Shown: in pieces, positions 45,552 to 53,695 of the stretch | How positions within the stretch are numbered: position 1 is the first letter of the stretch | How the letters are laid out: each line of letters begins with the position of its first letter | NCBI GenBank assembly: GCA_001664005.1 | Contig: CP016093.1 | Location: 1,557,001 to 1,621,000, forward strand | Reading direction: 5' to 3' | Length of the DNA stretch: 64,000 nt | Origin: Rhizobiales bacterium NRL2 | GTDB lineage: Bacteria > Pseudomonadota > Alphaproteobacteria > Minwuiales > Minwuiaceae | The notes under the pieces: model-generated | Told to the model about the DNA's origin: nothing | The model's database searches: none | What the model saw: the letters and a program-made list of their open reading frames with translations, nothing else | Position numbers and translations under genes: made by a program

Positions 45552-45590
45552 GTGCACTGCGCAAACTTCTTGCGCGTTGCAGCAATTGGG
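45552..45590. promoter_or_regulatory. Candidate PhaR operator between phaC and phaR
   Basis: A perfect inverted repeat GCGCAA-N5-TTGCGC (45559-45575) is followed by TTGCAGCAA (45577-45585), also palindromic. It lies in the gap shared by the divergent phaC-side ORF and phaR, matching PhaR autoregulation and phaC control. The pattern GCAGCAATTGG repeats the one before phaA. Confidence 0.6.
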
Positions 45591-45634
45591 CGCGATAGTG
45601 AAGTTTCATGCAGAACTGGTTTCCGCGGGGTTTC

Positions 45635-46231
45635 ATGGCCAAACGCGAGCGTAAAGACGACGGTCCGGTGACGATCAAGAAGTACGCGAACCGGCGTCTC
45701 TACAACACGTCGACGTCGTCCTATGTCACGCTCGACCATCTGGCGGAGATGGTGCGCGACGATGTGGATTTCGTCGTCTACGACGCGAAGTCCGGCGAAG
45801 ACATCACCCGTTCGGTGCTCGCCCAGATCATCTTCGAGGCCGAGGGCAAGGGACAGAGCGTGCTGCCGGTCAACTTCCTGCGTCAGCTCATCAGCTTCTA
45901 CGGCGACAGCCTGCAGAACGTGCTGCCCGGCTATCTGGAGATGTCGATGGAAGCCTTCGCCCGCAATCGCGAGCAGATGAAGGACCAGTTCGGCGGCGCG
46001 CTGGAAATGCCGATCAAGCAGTTCGAGGAAGCGGCGCGGCGCAACATGGAACTCTACGAACAGACGATGGCGATGTTCAATCCGTTCGCCGGCGTCGCGC
46101 GCGGGGGCGGCAAGTCCACTGGCGCCGAGGAATCGGGGAACGCCGGCGAGGACGACATCGGCCGGCTCAAGGGCCAGCTCGACGAAATGCAGCGCCAGCT
46201 CGACCAGCTCATCAAGACCCGCAAGGACTGA
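45635..46231 (+). CDS. phaR: Polyhydroxyalkanoate synthesis repressor PhaR
   Basis: This 198-residue PHA-granule sensing repressor has the N-terminal DNA-binding domain VTIKKYANRRLYNTSTSSYV and the PHB-accumulation regulatory domain DITRSVLAQIIFEAEGKGQ, followed by an amphipathic helical C-terminus that binds polymer. It represses phasin and pha genes until granules form. The start at 45635 (MAKRERK) fits the family; an in-frame ATG at 45608 would extend it by nine residues. Confidence 0.95.
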   Translation: MAKRERKDDGPVTIKKYANRRLYNTSTSSYVTLDHLAEMVRDDVDFVVYDAKSGEDITRSVLAQIIFEAEGKGQSVLPVNFLRQLISFYGDSLQNVLPGYLEMSMEAFARNREQMKDQFGGALEMPIKQFEEAARRNMELYEQTMAMFNPFAGVARGGGKSTGAEESGNAGEDDIGRLKGQLDEMQRQLDQLIKTRKD

Positions 46232-46348
46232 GCCCCCGCCGACCGGGCCCGCGCGCGGGCATCTGGGGGGCTGCCACGGGCGGCCTTTTGTGGTCTTCTA
46301 TGGCCGGGACCGGGGGCCGTCCGCGACGGCCGATCGAGGGGGATCGTC

Positions 46349-47968
46349 ATGACCGAATATCAGCCGCTGTTTCCGCTGGGCGCGGACACCACCGAATACC
46401 GCAAGCTCGACGTCGACGGGGTGAAGACCGAAACCCTCGGCGGCCGCAGCTTCACCGTGATCGAACCGCTTGCGATCAGCCATCTGGCCGAAACCGCCTT
46501 CGCCGACATCAGCCATCTGTTCCGCAAGGGGCACCTGGAGCAGCTCCGCTCCATTCTGGATGATCCCGAGGCGTCGGCGAACGACCGGTTCGTCGCCCTG
46601 GAGCTTCTGAAGAACGCCAACATCTCGGCCGCGATGGAGTATCCCTCCTGCCAGGACACGGGCACGGCGATCATCTCCGGCAAGAAGGGCCAGTACGTGC
46701 TGGTGGAGGGCGACGACGGCGCCGCGCTCTCCGAGGGCGTGCAGCGCACCTGGGCCAGCCGCAACCTGCGCTACAGCCAGATGGCGCCGCTGTCGATGTT
46801 CGAGGAGAAGAACACCGGCTCCAACCTGCCGGCCCAGATCGACATCGAAGCGGTGGGCGGCGACGCCTACAAGTTCCTGTTCGTCGCCAAGGGCGGCGGT
46901 TCGGCCAACAAGACCTTCCTCTTTCAGCAGACGCGGCGCGTGCTCGATCCGGAGCGGCTGATGGTGTTCTTCGCCGAGGAACTGCCCAAGCTCGGCACCG
47001 CCGCCTGCCCGCCCTACCACCTGGCGATCGTCATCGGCGGCATGTCGGCGGAGCAGACCCTGAAGACCGTCAAGATGGCCTCGACCAAGTACTATGACGA
47101 GCTGCCGACCGAAGGGTCGATGTCGGGTCACGCCTTCCGCGACATCGGCCTGGAGCAGGAGATCCACAAGCTGACCCAGAATCTGGGCATCGGCGCGCAG
47201 TTCGGCGGCAAGTATTTCTGCCACGACGTCCGCGTCATCCGCCTGCCGCGTCACGGCGCCTCGCTGCCGATCGGCATCGGCGTGTCCTGTTCGGCCGACC
47301 GTCAGGCCAAGGCCAAGATCACCGGCGAAGGCGTGTTCATGGAGGCGCTGGTGCGCGACCCCTCCGTCTATCTGCCGGAGAAGGAGATCGACATGGGCGA
47401 CGCCGTCCGCATCGATCTCAACCTGCCCATGAACGAGATCCGTTCGATCCTGACCCGGCTGCCGGTCGAGACGCCGGTGCTGCTCTCGGGCACCATGATC
47501 GTGGCGCGCGACATCGTGCATGCCGAGCTGTCGAAGCGCGTGGCCCAGGGGGGCGAACTGCCCGACTACATCAAGAACCATCCGGTCTATTACGCCGGTC
47601 CGGCGAAGACCCCGGAAGGCCGCGCCTCCGGCGCCTTCGGTCCGACCACGGCCGCGCGCATGGACCCCTATGTGGCCGAGTTCCAGGCGCTGGGGGGCTC
47701 CATGGTCTCCATCGCCAAGGGCAACCGCTCCAAGCAGGTGGTGAATTCCTGCAAGCAGCATGGCGGCTTCTATCTCGGCTCCATCGGCGGCGCCGCCGCG
47801 CGTGTCGGCCAGGACGAGATCACCAATGTCGAGGTGCTCGATTTCGAGGAACTGGGCATGGAAGCGGTCTGGAAGATCGACGTGCAGAACTTCCCGGCCT
47901 TCGTGGTGATCGACGACAAGGGCAACGATTTCTTCGACTTCAACCGCAAGCGCGAGTCCGACGCCTGA
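46349..47968 (+). CDS. Class I fumarate hydratase (Fe-S)
   Basis: This 539-residue oxygen-sensitive [4Fe-4S] fumarase hydrates fumarate to malate in the TCA cycle. The single-chain FumA/FumB-type length and the cysteines at [22 protein letters not shown] and [11 protein letters not shown] are consistent with cluster binding. The catalytic beta-domain part starts at about residue 380 ([21 protein letters not shown]). It stands alone with a GC-rich leader. Confidence 0.95.
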   Translation: MTEYQPLFPLGADTTEYRKLDVDGVKTETLGGRSFTVIEPLAISHLAETAFADISHLFRKGHLEQLRSILDDPEASANDRFVALELLKNANISAAMEYPSCQDTGTAIISGKKGQYVLVEGDDGAALSEGVQRTWASRNLRYSQMAPLSMFEEKNTGSNLPAQIDIEAVGGDAYKFLFVAKGGGSANKTFLFQQTRRVLDPERLMVFFAEELPKLGTAACPPYHLAIVIGGMSAEQTLKTVKMASTKYYDELPTEGSMSGHAFRDIGLEQEIHKLTQNLGIGAQFGGKYFCHDVRVIRLPRHGASLPIGIGVSCSADRQAKAKITGEGVFMEALVRDPSVYLPEKEIDMGDAVRIDLNLPMNEIRSILTRLPVETPVLLSGTMIVARDIVHAELSKRVAQGGELPDYIKNHPVYYAGPAKTPEGRASGAFGPTTAARMDPYVAEFQALGGSMVSIAKGNRSKQVVNSCKQHGGFYLGSIGGAAARVGQDEITNVEVLDFEELGMEAVWKIDVQNFPAFVVIDDKGNDFFDFNRKRESDA

Positions 47969-48008
47969 GTCGCGAACCGGCCGCCTGAGCCGGGGCGTCG
48001 AGCAGTCC

Positions 48009-48116
48009 GTGCCGTTCAGTCACGGCCATCATTTCGGCGGGCTGGTCTGGCTTGCCGTGCTCTTCGGCCTGACGCTGCTGGACTACGCCTTCCGCACGCC
48101 CTCCGGCATTTCGTGA
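48009..48116 (+). CDS. Possible 35-residue membrane peptide
   Basis: A GTG-started frame encodes 35 residues with one hydrophobic helix (GGLVWLAVLFGLTLLDYAF) between a His-rich start (FSHGHHFG) and a short tail. It is 40 bases after the fumarase stop and 90 bases before the next gene. No ribosome site is clear and I recognise no family. It is listed because the composition is that of a membrane peptide. Confidence 0.3.
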   Translation: MPFSHGHHFGGLVWLAVLFGLTLLDYAFRTPSGIS

Positions 48117-48206
48117 GGCCGGCCCGGACGATCCGCCGCATGGGGTCCCGCGCCGCAGCCCTCAAATGGCATGTCATGCCGCCGATCGTTGTGTGCAGGA
48201 GGCCGC

Positions 48207-49862
48207 ATGACCCGTGACGTTCTGAAGCGCTACAGCCTGTTCATCGCCGGCCTTGTTCTTACCGCCCTGTTTGCAGTGCTGGGCTGGCTTGTCAGCCCGT
48301 GGTTCCTGACCGGGCTGATTGTCGCTGCGCCGCTCGCCGCGCTGGGCGTGCGCGACTGGCGGCAGACGCGCTGGACGCTGACGCGCAACTATCCCGTCGC
48401 GGCGCGTATCCGCTGGCTGGCGCTGCGCCTCCGGCCCTATCTCAGGGCCTACATCGTCGAAGGCGACCGGGAGGGAAAGCCCTTCGATCTGCGTGCACGG
48501 AACCTTGTTCACGCTCGTGCGCGGGGCTTCAATGACACCATTCCCTTCGGCACCGAACTGGACATGGCGTCGGGGGAATATGAATGGCTCGGCCATTCCA
48601 TGGAACCGGCGAACGATCCGGACCCGGATCCCCGCATCCTGATCGGCGGCCCGCAGTGCGAGCGGACCTACGACGCCTCCGTCTTCAACCTCTCGGCGAT
48701 GAGCTTCGGTTCCCTGTCGGGCAACGCCATCGAGGCGCTGAACCTGGGTGCGGCGAAGGGCGGCTTCTATCACGACACCGGGGAAGGCGGCATCAGCCCC
48801 TACCATCTGAAGTATGGCGGCGATCTCGTCTGGGAACTGGGCACCGGCTATTTCGGCTGCCATGACGGCGAAGGGAATTTCGATCCTGCGCTTTTCGCGG
48901 AGAAGGCGCGGAAGGACCAGGTGAAGATGGTCGAGATCAAGCTGAGCCAGGGCGCCAAGCCGGGCCATGGGGGCATGCTGCCGGGCGCAAAGGTGACCGA
49001 GGAGATCGCGAAGACCCGCGGTGTGCCGGTCGGTGAAACGGTGATCTCGCCGCGCAGTCACCCGGCCTTCTCGACCCCGGTGGAACTGCTGGAGTTCGCC
49101 GCCCGGCTGCGTGATCTCTCCGGCGGCAAGCCCGTTGGCGTCAAGCTCTGCGTCGGCCAGATTCATGAAGTCCTGGCGGTCATGAAGGCGATGCTGAAGA
49201 CCGGCATCCTGCTGGATTTCATCGTCGTCGACGGTGGCGAGGGCGGTACCGGCGCCGCGCCGAAGGAGCTCTCCGACAGGGTCGGCATGCCGCTCACCGA
49301 CGGGCTGGTGACCGTACGCAACGCACTGGTCGGCACGGGCCTGCGCGATCATGTGAGCCTCGCCGCCAGCGGCAAGGTCTTTTCCGGCGCGGGGCTGGCG
49401 CGCAACTTCGCCATCGGCGCGGACTGGTGCAATGCGGCCCGCGCCTTCATGTTCTCCATCGGCTGCATCCAGGCGCAACGCTGTCACCTCGATACATGTC
49501 CGACGGGCGTCACGACGCAGGACAAGGGCCGCCAGCGCGGCCTCGTCGTCGATGTTCAGGGTCCGCGCGCGGCACGGTTCCACGCCAAGACCGTGGAGGC
49601 GCTGACCGAGATTCTGGGCGCCGCCGGCCTGACCCATCCGCGCGAACTGAAGCCGCATCACCTGGTCCACCGCATCGGCGAGAGCGACGCCGCATCGATC
49701 GATCAGGTCCACGACTTCCTGGCGCTGAACGCGCTGATCGACGCGCCGGAGGAGACGATCTACGCGGACTGGTGGGAGGCTGCCTCGGCGGACAGCTTCA
49801 GGGCGCAGATCCCGCTGGATCCGGAGGGTTCCCGCGCGCCGATGAAGGCTGCCGCCGACTGA
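48207..49862 (+). CDS. FMN-binding glutamate synthase-family membrane protein
   Basis: This 551-residue protein has two N-terminal hydrophobic helices (about residues 10-45) and a glutamate-synthase-type TIM barrel. FNLSAMSFGSLSGNAIEALN and IVVDGGEGGTGAAPKEL bind FMN and substrate; CIQAQRCHLDTCPTGV carries the [3Fe-4S] cysteines. It lacks the amidotransferase domain of GltB, so the reaction is not established. AGGAGG precedes the ATG at 48207. Confidence 0.9.
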   Translation: MTRDVLKRYSLFIAGLVLTALFAVLGWLVSPWFLTGLIVAAPLAALGVRDWRQTRWTLTRNYPVAARIRWLALRLRPYLRAYIVEGDREGKPFDLRARNLVHARARGFNDTIPFGTELDMASGEYEWLGHSMEPANDPDPDPRILIGGPQCERTYDASVFNLSAMSFGSLSGNAIEALNLGAAKGGFYHDTGEGGISPYHLKYGGDLVWELGTGYFGCHDGEGNFDPALFAEKARKDQVKMVEIKLSQGAKPGHGGMLPGAKVTEEIAKTRGVPVGETVISPRSHPAFSTPVELLEFAARLRDLSGGKPVGVKLCVGQIHEVLAVMKAMLKTGILLDFIVVDGGEGGTGAAPKELSDRVGMPLTDGLVTVRNALVGTGLRDHVSLAASGKVFSGAGLARNFAIGADWCNAARAFMFSIGCIQAQRCHLDTCPTGVTTQDKGRQRGLVVDVQGPRAARFHAKTVEALTEILGAAGLTHPRELKPHHLVHRIGESDAASIDQVHDFLALNALIDAPEETIYADWWEAASADSFRAQIPLDPEGSRAPMKAAAD

Positions 49863-49865
49863 CTG

Positions 49866-50771
49866 CTATTCCGCGGCCTCGGCCAGCAGCCAGTTGCGGA
49901 AGGCGCTGATCCGCGGCTGGTCGGACTTCTCCGGTGTGGTGACGAACCAGTACGACATGGTCAGTGGCTGCTCGGTCTCGAACAGCGGCACCAGCCGCCC
50001 GTCGGCGATGTCCTGGGCCGCGATGGAACGGCGCGCAAGAACGATGCCGACGCCATCGATCGCCGCCTGCAGGGCGTGGTCGGCGAAGGAGAAATGCGGG
50101 CCCCGGCGCCAGTCCACGATCTCGTCCACGCCCGCGGCGGTCAGCCAGGCCTGCCAGTCCGGCGTCATCGGGTCGAAGCGCAGCGAATCGTCGTGCACCA
50201 GCGGCAGACGCGCCAGGTCCGCCGGCGTTTTGATCGGGCCTTCCTGCTCCAGCAAAGCCGGGCTCGCCGCAGGCAGGATGGTATCGTCAAGGATCTTCCA
50301 GACCTTCTGGCCCGGATAGATGCCGCGGCCGAAGCGGATGGAACAGTCGATGTGATCGCGGCGGAAATCCGCCATCTCCACGCTCGCCGAGATTCTGACG
50401 TCGTAGTCGGGATAGGCGCGGTTGAAACGGTCGAGGCGCGGGATCAGCCACTTCACGGCGAAGGACGGCACCGTCGAGACGGCGATGACATTGGTATCGT
50501 CCGGCCCTTCGATCGCCGACAGCGCCTCTACCATCTGGTCGAAGGCGGCCGACAGGCCGGGCATCAGCCGCCGGCCCCGGTCCGTCAGCTCGACGGAGCG
50601 GTTCAGGCGCGCGAACAGCTCCACGCCCAGATGGTCTTCCAGGGTGCGGACCTGGTGACCGACGGCGGCAGGCGTCACCGCCAGCTCTTCCGCCGCGGCC
50701 TTGAAACTTTCGTGGCGGGCTGCGGCCTCGAAGGCGCGCAGCGCGTTGAGCGGCGGCAGGCGTCTCTTCAT
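49866..50771 (-). CDS. LysR family regulator, GcvA-like
   Basis: This 301-residue regulator has a winged helix (LPPLNALRAFEAAARHESFKA, LAVTPAAVGHQVRTLEDHLG) and a periplasmic-binding-like effector domain. The start pattern RLPPLNALRAFEAAARH is typical of the GcvA group. The ATG at 50771 follows CAGGGAC. It is divergent from a DUF1127 gene, with 145 bases between. The regulated genes are not evident. Confidence 0.88.
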   Translation of the reverse strand: MKRRLPPLNALRAFEAAARHESFKAAAEELAVTPAAVGHQVRTLEDHLGVELFARLNRSVELTDRGRRLMPGLSAAFDQMVEALSAIEGPDDTNVIAVSTVPSFAVKWLIPRLDRFNRAYPDYDVRISASVEMADFRRDHIDCSIRFGRGIYPGQKVWKILDDTILPAASPALLEQEGPIKTPADLARLPLVHDDSLRFDPMTPDWQAWLTAAGVDEIVDWRRGPHFSFADHALQAAIDGVGIVLARRSIAAQDIADGRLVPLFETEQPLTMSYWFVTTPEKSDQPRISAFRNWLLAEAAE

Positions 50772-50916
50772 CGGTCCCTGATATACTATTGGTATGTCGA
50801 GCGTGGAGAATATGTCGTTTGCTGCGCTGCGGTAAAGCACCATTTCACCGTTCAACGGAGATCAGATCGATTTCCACCCGGGCAAAAAAGCCTTTGCCGA
50901 ACGAAGGAGTTGAACG

Positions 50917-51144
50917 ATGACTGTCCAGAGCTACGACATCCGCCATGGTGACGCCGGCTTCTTCGCCCGTCTGGGCGAGCGCGTCGCTGCCGTCGTCGAG
51001 CGCATCGGCGATTTCTATGCCGAGGAAGGCCGCCTCCGCCAGCTCATGGCGCTGGACGACCGCACCCTGAAGGACATCGGCCTGAGCCGTGCGGAGCTCA
51101 CTTCCGTCGCCCGCCACCCGCTCGACAAGACGCGGGCCCGCTAG
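50917..51144 (+). CDS. DUF1127 small protein
   Basis: This 75-residue protein carries the C-terminal DUF1127 motif RLRQLMALDDRTLKDIGLSRAEL. In Agrobacterium and Sinorhizobium such small Arg-rich proteins affect phosphate and carbon metabolism and bind RNA. It is divergent from the LysR gene, so it may be a target of it. GAAGGAG precedes the ATG. Confidence 0.85.
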   Translation: MTVQSYDIRHGDAGFFARLGERVAAVVERIGDFYAEEGRLRQLMALDDRTLKDIGLSRAELTSVARHPLDKTRAR

Positions 51145-51180
51145 AGTGCTCACAATGCTTCGTGAAAACACACAATCCTG

Positions 51181-51250
51181 TCGCCCTTGGACTTGATCCA
51201 AGGGCTCAGCGGACTGAAGGACTGGGTCCTGGGGTCAAGCCCCAGGACTT
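51181..51250. repeat. Paired palindromic element, family 2, copy A
   Basis: Hairpins GCCCTTGG-N7-CCAAGGGC (51183-51205) and GTCCTGGGG-N5-CCCCAGGAC (51226-51248) lie between DUF1127 and trmFO. The first arm type is close to that at 59335-59357. The location between convergent genes is the same as for the other repeats. Confidence 0.7.
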
Positions 51251-51290
51251 CAAATAATTCAGTATCTTCGCGGATTGACCGAGTGCTTGA

Positions 51291-52658
51291 CTACTCGGCG
51301 GCGACCGTCTCGCCGCCGAGCCAGCCGGCCAGGGCAGCCAGCGCCCGGTCGGAATAGGCCTTGCGCTTCCGCCGCTGCTTGTCGCGGCCCCGGAAACGCT
51401 CGCCGAGTTCGGGGAAGAGGCCGAAATTCACGTTCATCGGCTGGAAGGTCCGCGCGTCGGCGCCGCCGGTAATGTGGCTGTGCAGGGCTCCCATGGCCGT
51501 CTCCGCAGGCGGCGGGTCGATCAATTCGCCCCGGGCCTCGGCGGCGGCCAGCCGTCCGGCCAGCAGCCCGATCGCGGCGCTTTCCACATAGCCTTCGACG
51601 CCGGTGATCTGGCCGGCGAAGCGCAGGCGCGGTTCCGCCTTCAGGCGCAGTTGCGGGTCCAGCAGGCGCGGGCTGTTGATGAAGGTGTTGCGGTGCAGAC
51701 CGCCGAAGCGCGCGAACTGTGCGTTCTCCAGCCCCGGGATCATCCGGAAGACCCGGCCCTGCTCGCCGTATTTCAGCTTCGTCTGGAAGCCGACGATGTT
51801 GTAGAGCGTACCCAGCGCGTTGTCCTGGCGGAGCTGGACGACGGCGTGGGGCGATTGCCCCGTGCGCGGGTCCGTCAGCCCGACCGGTTTCATCGGGCCG
51901 AAGCGCAGCGTCTCCCGCCCGCGTGCGGCCATGACCTCGATCGGCAGGCAGCCCTCGAAATAGGGCGTCGATTTCTCCCAGTCGCGGAATTCGGTCTTGT
52001 CGCCCTCCAGGATCGCATCGAGGAAGGCGTTGTACTGTTCCTCGTTCAGCGGGCAGTTGACGTAGTCGGCGGTGCCGCCGCCCGGTCCGGGCTTGTCGTA
52101 GCGCGACTGGAGCCAGGCGATGTCGAAGTCGATCGACTCCCGGGTCACGATGGGCGCGATGGCGTCGAAGAAGGCCAGCGCGTCCTCGTCGGTGAGCGAC
52201 AGGATCGCCTCGCTGAGCGCCGGCGAGGTCAGCGGTCCCGTCGCGATGATGACGCTGCGCCATTCGGCCGGCGGCAGGCCCGGCACTTCGCCGCGCTCTA
52301 TCGTCACCAGCGGTTCCGCCTCGATTGCCGCCTGTACCGCGCCGGAGAAACCGTCGCGGTCGACCGCCAGCGCGCCGCCGGCGGGCAGCTTGTGGCTGTC
52401 CGCGGCGGTCATGATCAGGGAATCCGCGCGCCGCATCTCCTCGTGCAGCAGGCCGACGGCGTTCTGTTCGGCATCGTCGGAGCGGAAGGAATTGGAGCAC
52501 ACCAGCTCGGCCAGGCCATCGGTCTGATGGGCGTCGGTGCGGCGCTCCGGGCGCATCTCGTGCAGCACGACGGGCCAGCCGGCGCGCGCGATCTGCCAGG
52601 CCGCCTCGGAGCCGGCCAGGCCCCCGCCGACAACGTGGATTGGGTCGCGATCTGTCAT
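51291..52658 (-). CDS. trmFO: Folate-dependent tRNA U54 methyltransferase TrmFO
   Basis: This 455-residue FAD protein methylates uridine 54 of tRNA using methylenetetrahydrofolate. The FAD motif is [18 protein letters not shown], and [19 protein letters not shown] and [28 protein letters not shown] are hallmarks. The catalytic cysteine lies in LVCSNSF. It replaces the SAM-dependent TrmA of gamma-proteobacteria. The ATG at 52658 begins [12 protein letters not shown]. Confidence 0.95.
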   Translation of the reverse strand: MTDRDPIHVVGGGLAGSEAAWQIARAGWPVVLHEMRPERRTDAHQTDGLAELVCSNSFRSDDAEQNAVGLLHEEMRRADSLIMTAADSHKLPAGGALAVDRDGFSGAVQAAIEAEPLVTIERGEVPGLPPAEWRSVIIATGPLTSPALSEAILSLTDEDALAFFDAIAPIVTRESIDFDIAWLQSRYDKPGPGGGTADYVNCPLNEEQYNAFLDAILEGDKTEFRDWEKSTPYFEGCLPIEVMAARGRETLRFGPMKPVGLTDPRTGQSPHAVVQLRQDNALGTLYNIVGFQTKLKYGEQGRVFRMIPGLENAQFARFGGLHRNTFINSPRLLDPQLRLKAEPRLRFAGQITGVEGYVESAAIGLLAGRLAAAEARGELIDPPPAETAMGALHSHITGGADARTFQPMNVNFGLFPELGERFRGRDKQRRKRKAYSDRALAALAGWLGGETVAAE

Positions 52659-52753
52659 GCGCCCCGAAATAGTGCGAAGCGGCCCGCCGCACAAGCGAAT
52701 GACAGCGCCGCCGCGCGCGCTATAACGCGGAGACGCATGAGGGGAGGGGCCGC

Positions 52754-53695
52754 ATGGGCGCCGTCATCGAGATCGTCCTGCCGGTCTTCGCGCTGATCGC
52801 GATCGGCTACGCGCTGGGCCGTTCGCCGTTGCTGGCGGGAGAGGCCGGCATCAAGGCGCTGACCAATTTCGTCTTCTACGCGGCCATTCCGGCGCTGCTG
52901 TTCCGGCTGTTCGGCCGCGGCCTGCCCGAGCAGGGGATCGAATGGTCGATCGTGCTGGGCTATTTCGCCGCCGTGCTGACGCTGTTCGCGCTGACCATGG
53001 CCATGGGCCGCTTCGTCTTCGCCAACGACAAGCCGGAACTCGGTCTGGCGGGCATGTCGGCGGTCTTCTCGAACACCGTGCTGATGGGCATTCCGCTGAT
53101 CTACACCGCCTTCGGCGAGGCGGGGATGCTGCCGCTGCTGATGATCGTCACCTTCCACCCGATGATCCTGATCCCGCTGGCGACGCTGCTGGTCGAGGCG
53201 CTGCGCGGCGAAGGCGAGGTAAATCCGGGCCGCATCCTGCTCAACGCGTTCCGCAGCCTGGCGGTCCATCCGGTCATCCTGGGCATGGTCGCCGGCATCG
53301 CCTTCGGCTTCACCGGCTGGACCCTGCCGTCGGTCCTCGACCGGCTGATCGACATGCTCTCCGCGGCGGCGACGCCGGCCGCGCTCTGCGCCCTCGGCGC
53401 ATCGCTGACGCAGTTCTCCCTCGCCGGCGACCTGAAGGAGAGCCTGACCCTGGTGGCGCTGAAGCTGGCGGCGCTGCCGCTGCTGGTATGGTTCTTCACC
53501 GCCATCGTCTTCCAGAACGACCCGCTCTGGGTCGCCGTGGCGACGATCAACGCCGGCATGCCGGCGGGGGTGAACGTCTTCCTGCTGGCGCGATATTACG
53601 GCATCTACACCCAGCGTTCGGCCTCGGCGATCCTGCTCGGCACCGGTCTGTCGCTGTTCACGATCTCGGCACTGATGGCCATCTTCACCCGCTGA
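52754..53695 (+). CDS. AEC (auxin efflux carrier) family transporter
   Basis: This 313-residue inner-membrane permease has about ten hydrophobic helices in two halves. The start [20 protein letters not shown] and the broken-helix segment [18 protein letters not shown] are typical of the AEC family of malonate/malate and other dicarboxylate exporters. The substrate is unknown. Its 3' end overlaps the convergent FlaEY-like gene by 11 bases. Confidence 0.88.
   Translation: MGAVIEIVLPVFALIAIGYALGRSPLLAGEAGIKALTNFVFYAAIPALLFRLFGRGLPEQGIEWSIVLGYFAAVLTLFALTMAMGRFVFANDKPELGLAGMSAVFSNTVLMGIPLIYTAFGEAGMLPLLMIVTFHPMILIPLATLLVEALRGEGEVNPGRILLNAFRSLAVHPVILGMVAGIAFGFTGWTLPSVLDRLIDMLSAAATPAALCALGASLTQFSLAGDLKESLTLVALKLAALPLLVWFFTAIVFQNDPLWVAVATINAGMPAGVNVFLLARYYGIYTQRSASAILLGTGLSLFTISALMAIFTR

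Noticed and set aside
50775-50800. ATAC...GTAT pair as a LysR operator
   Set aside because: Only four bases per arm in an AT-rich gap; too weak without conservation data.
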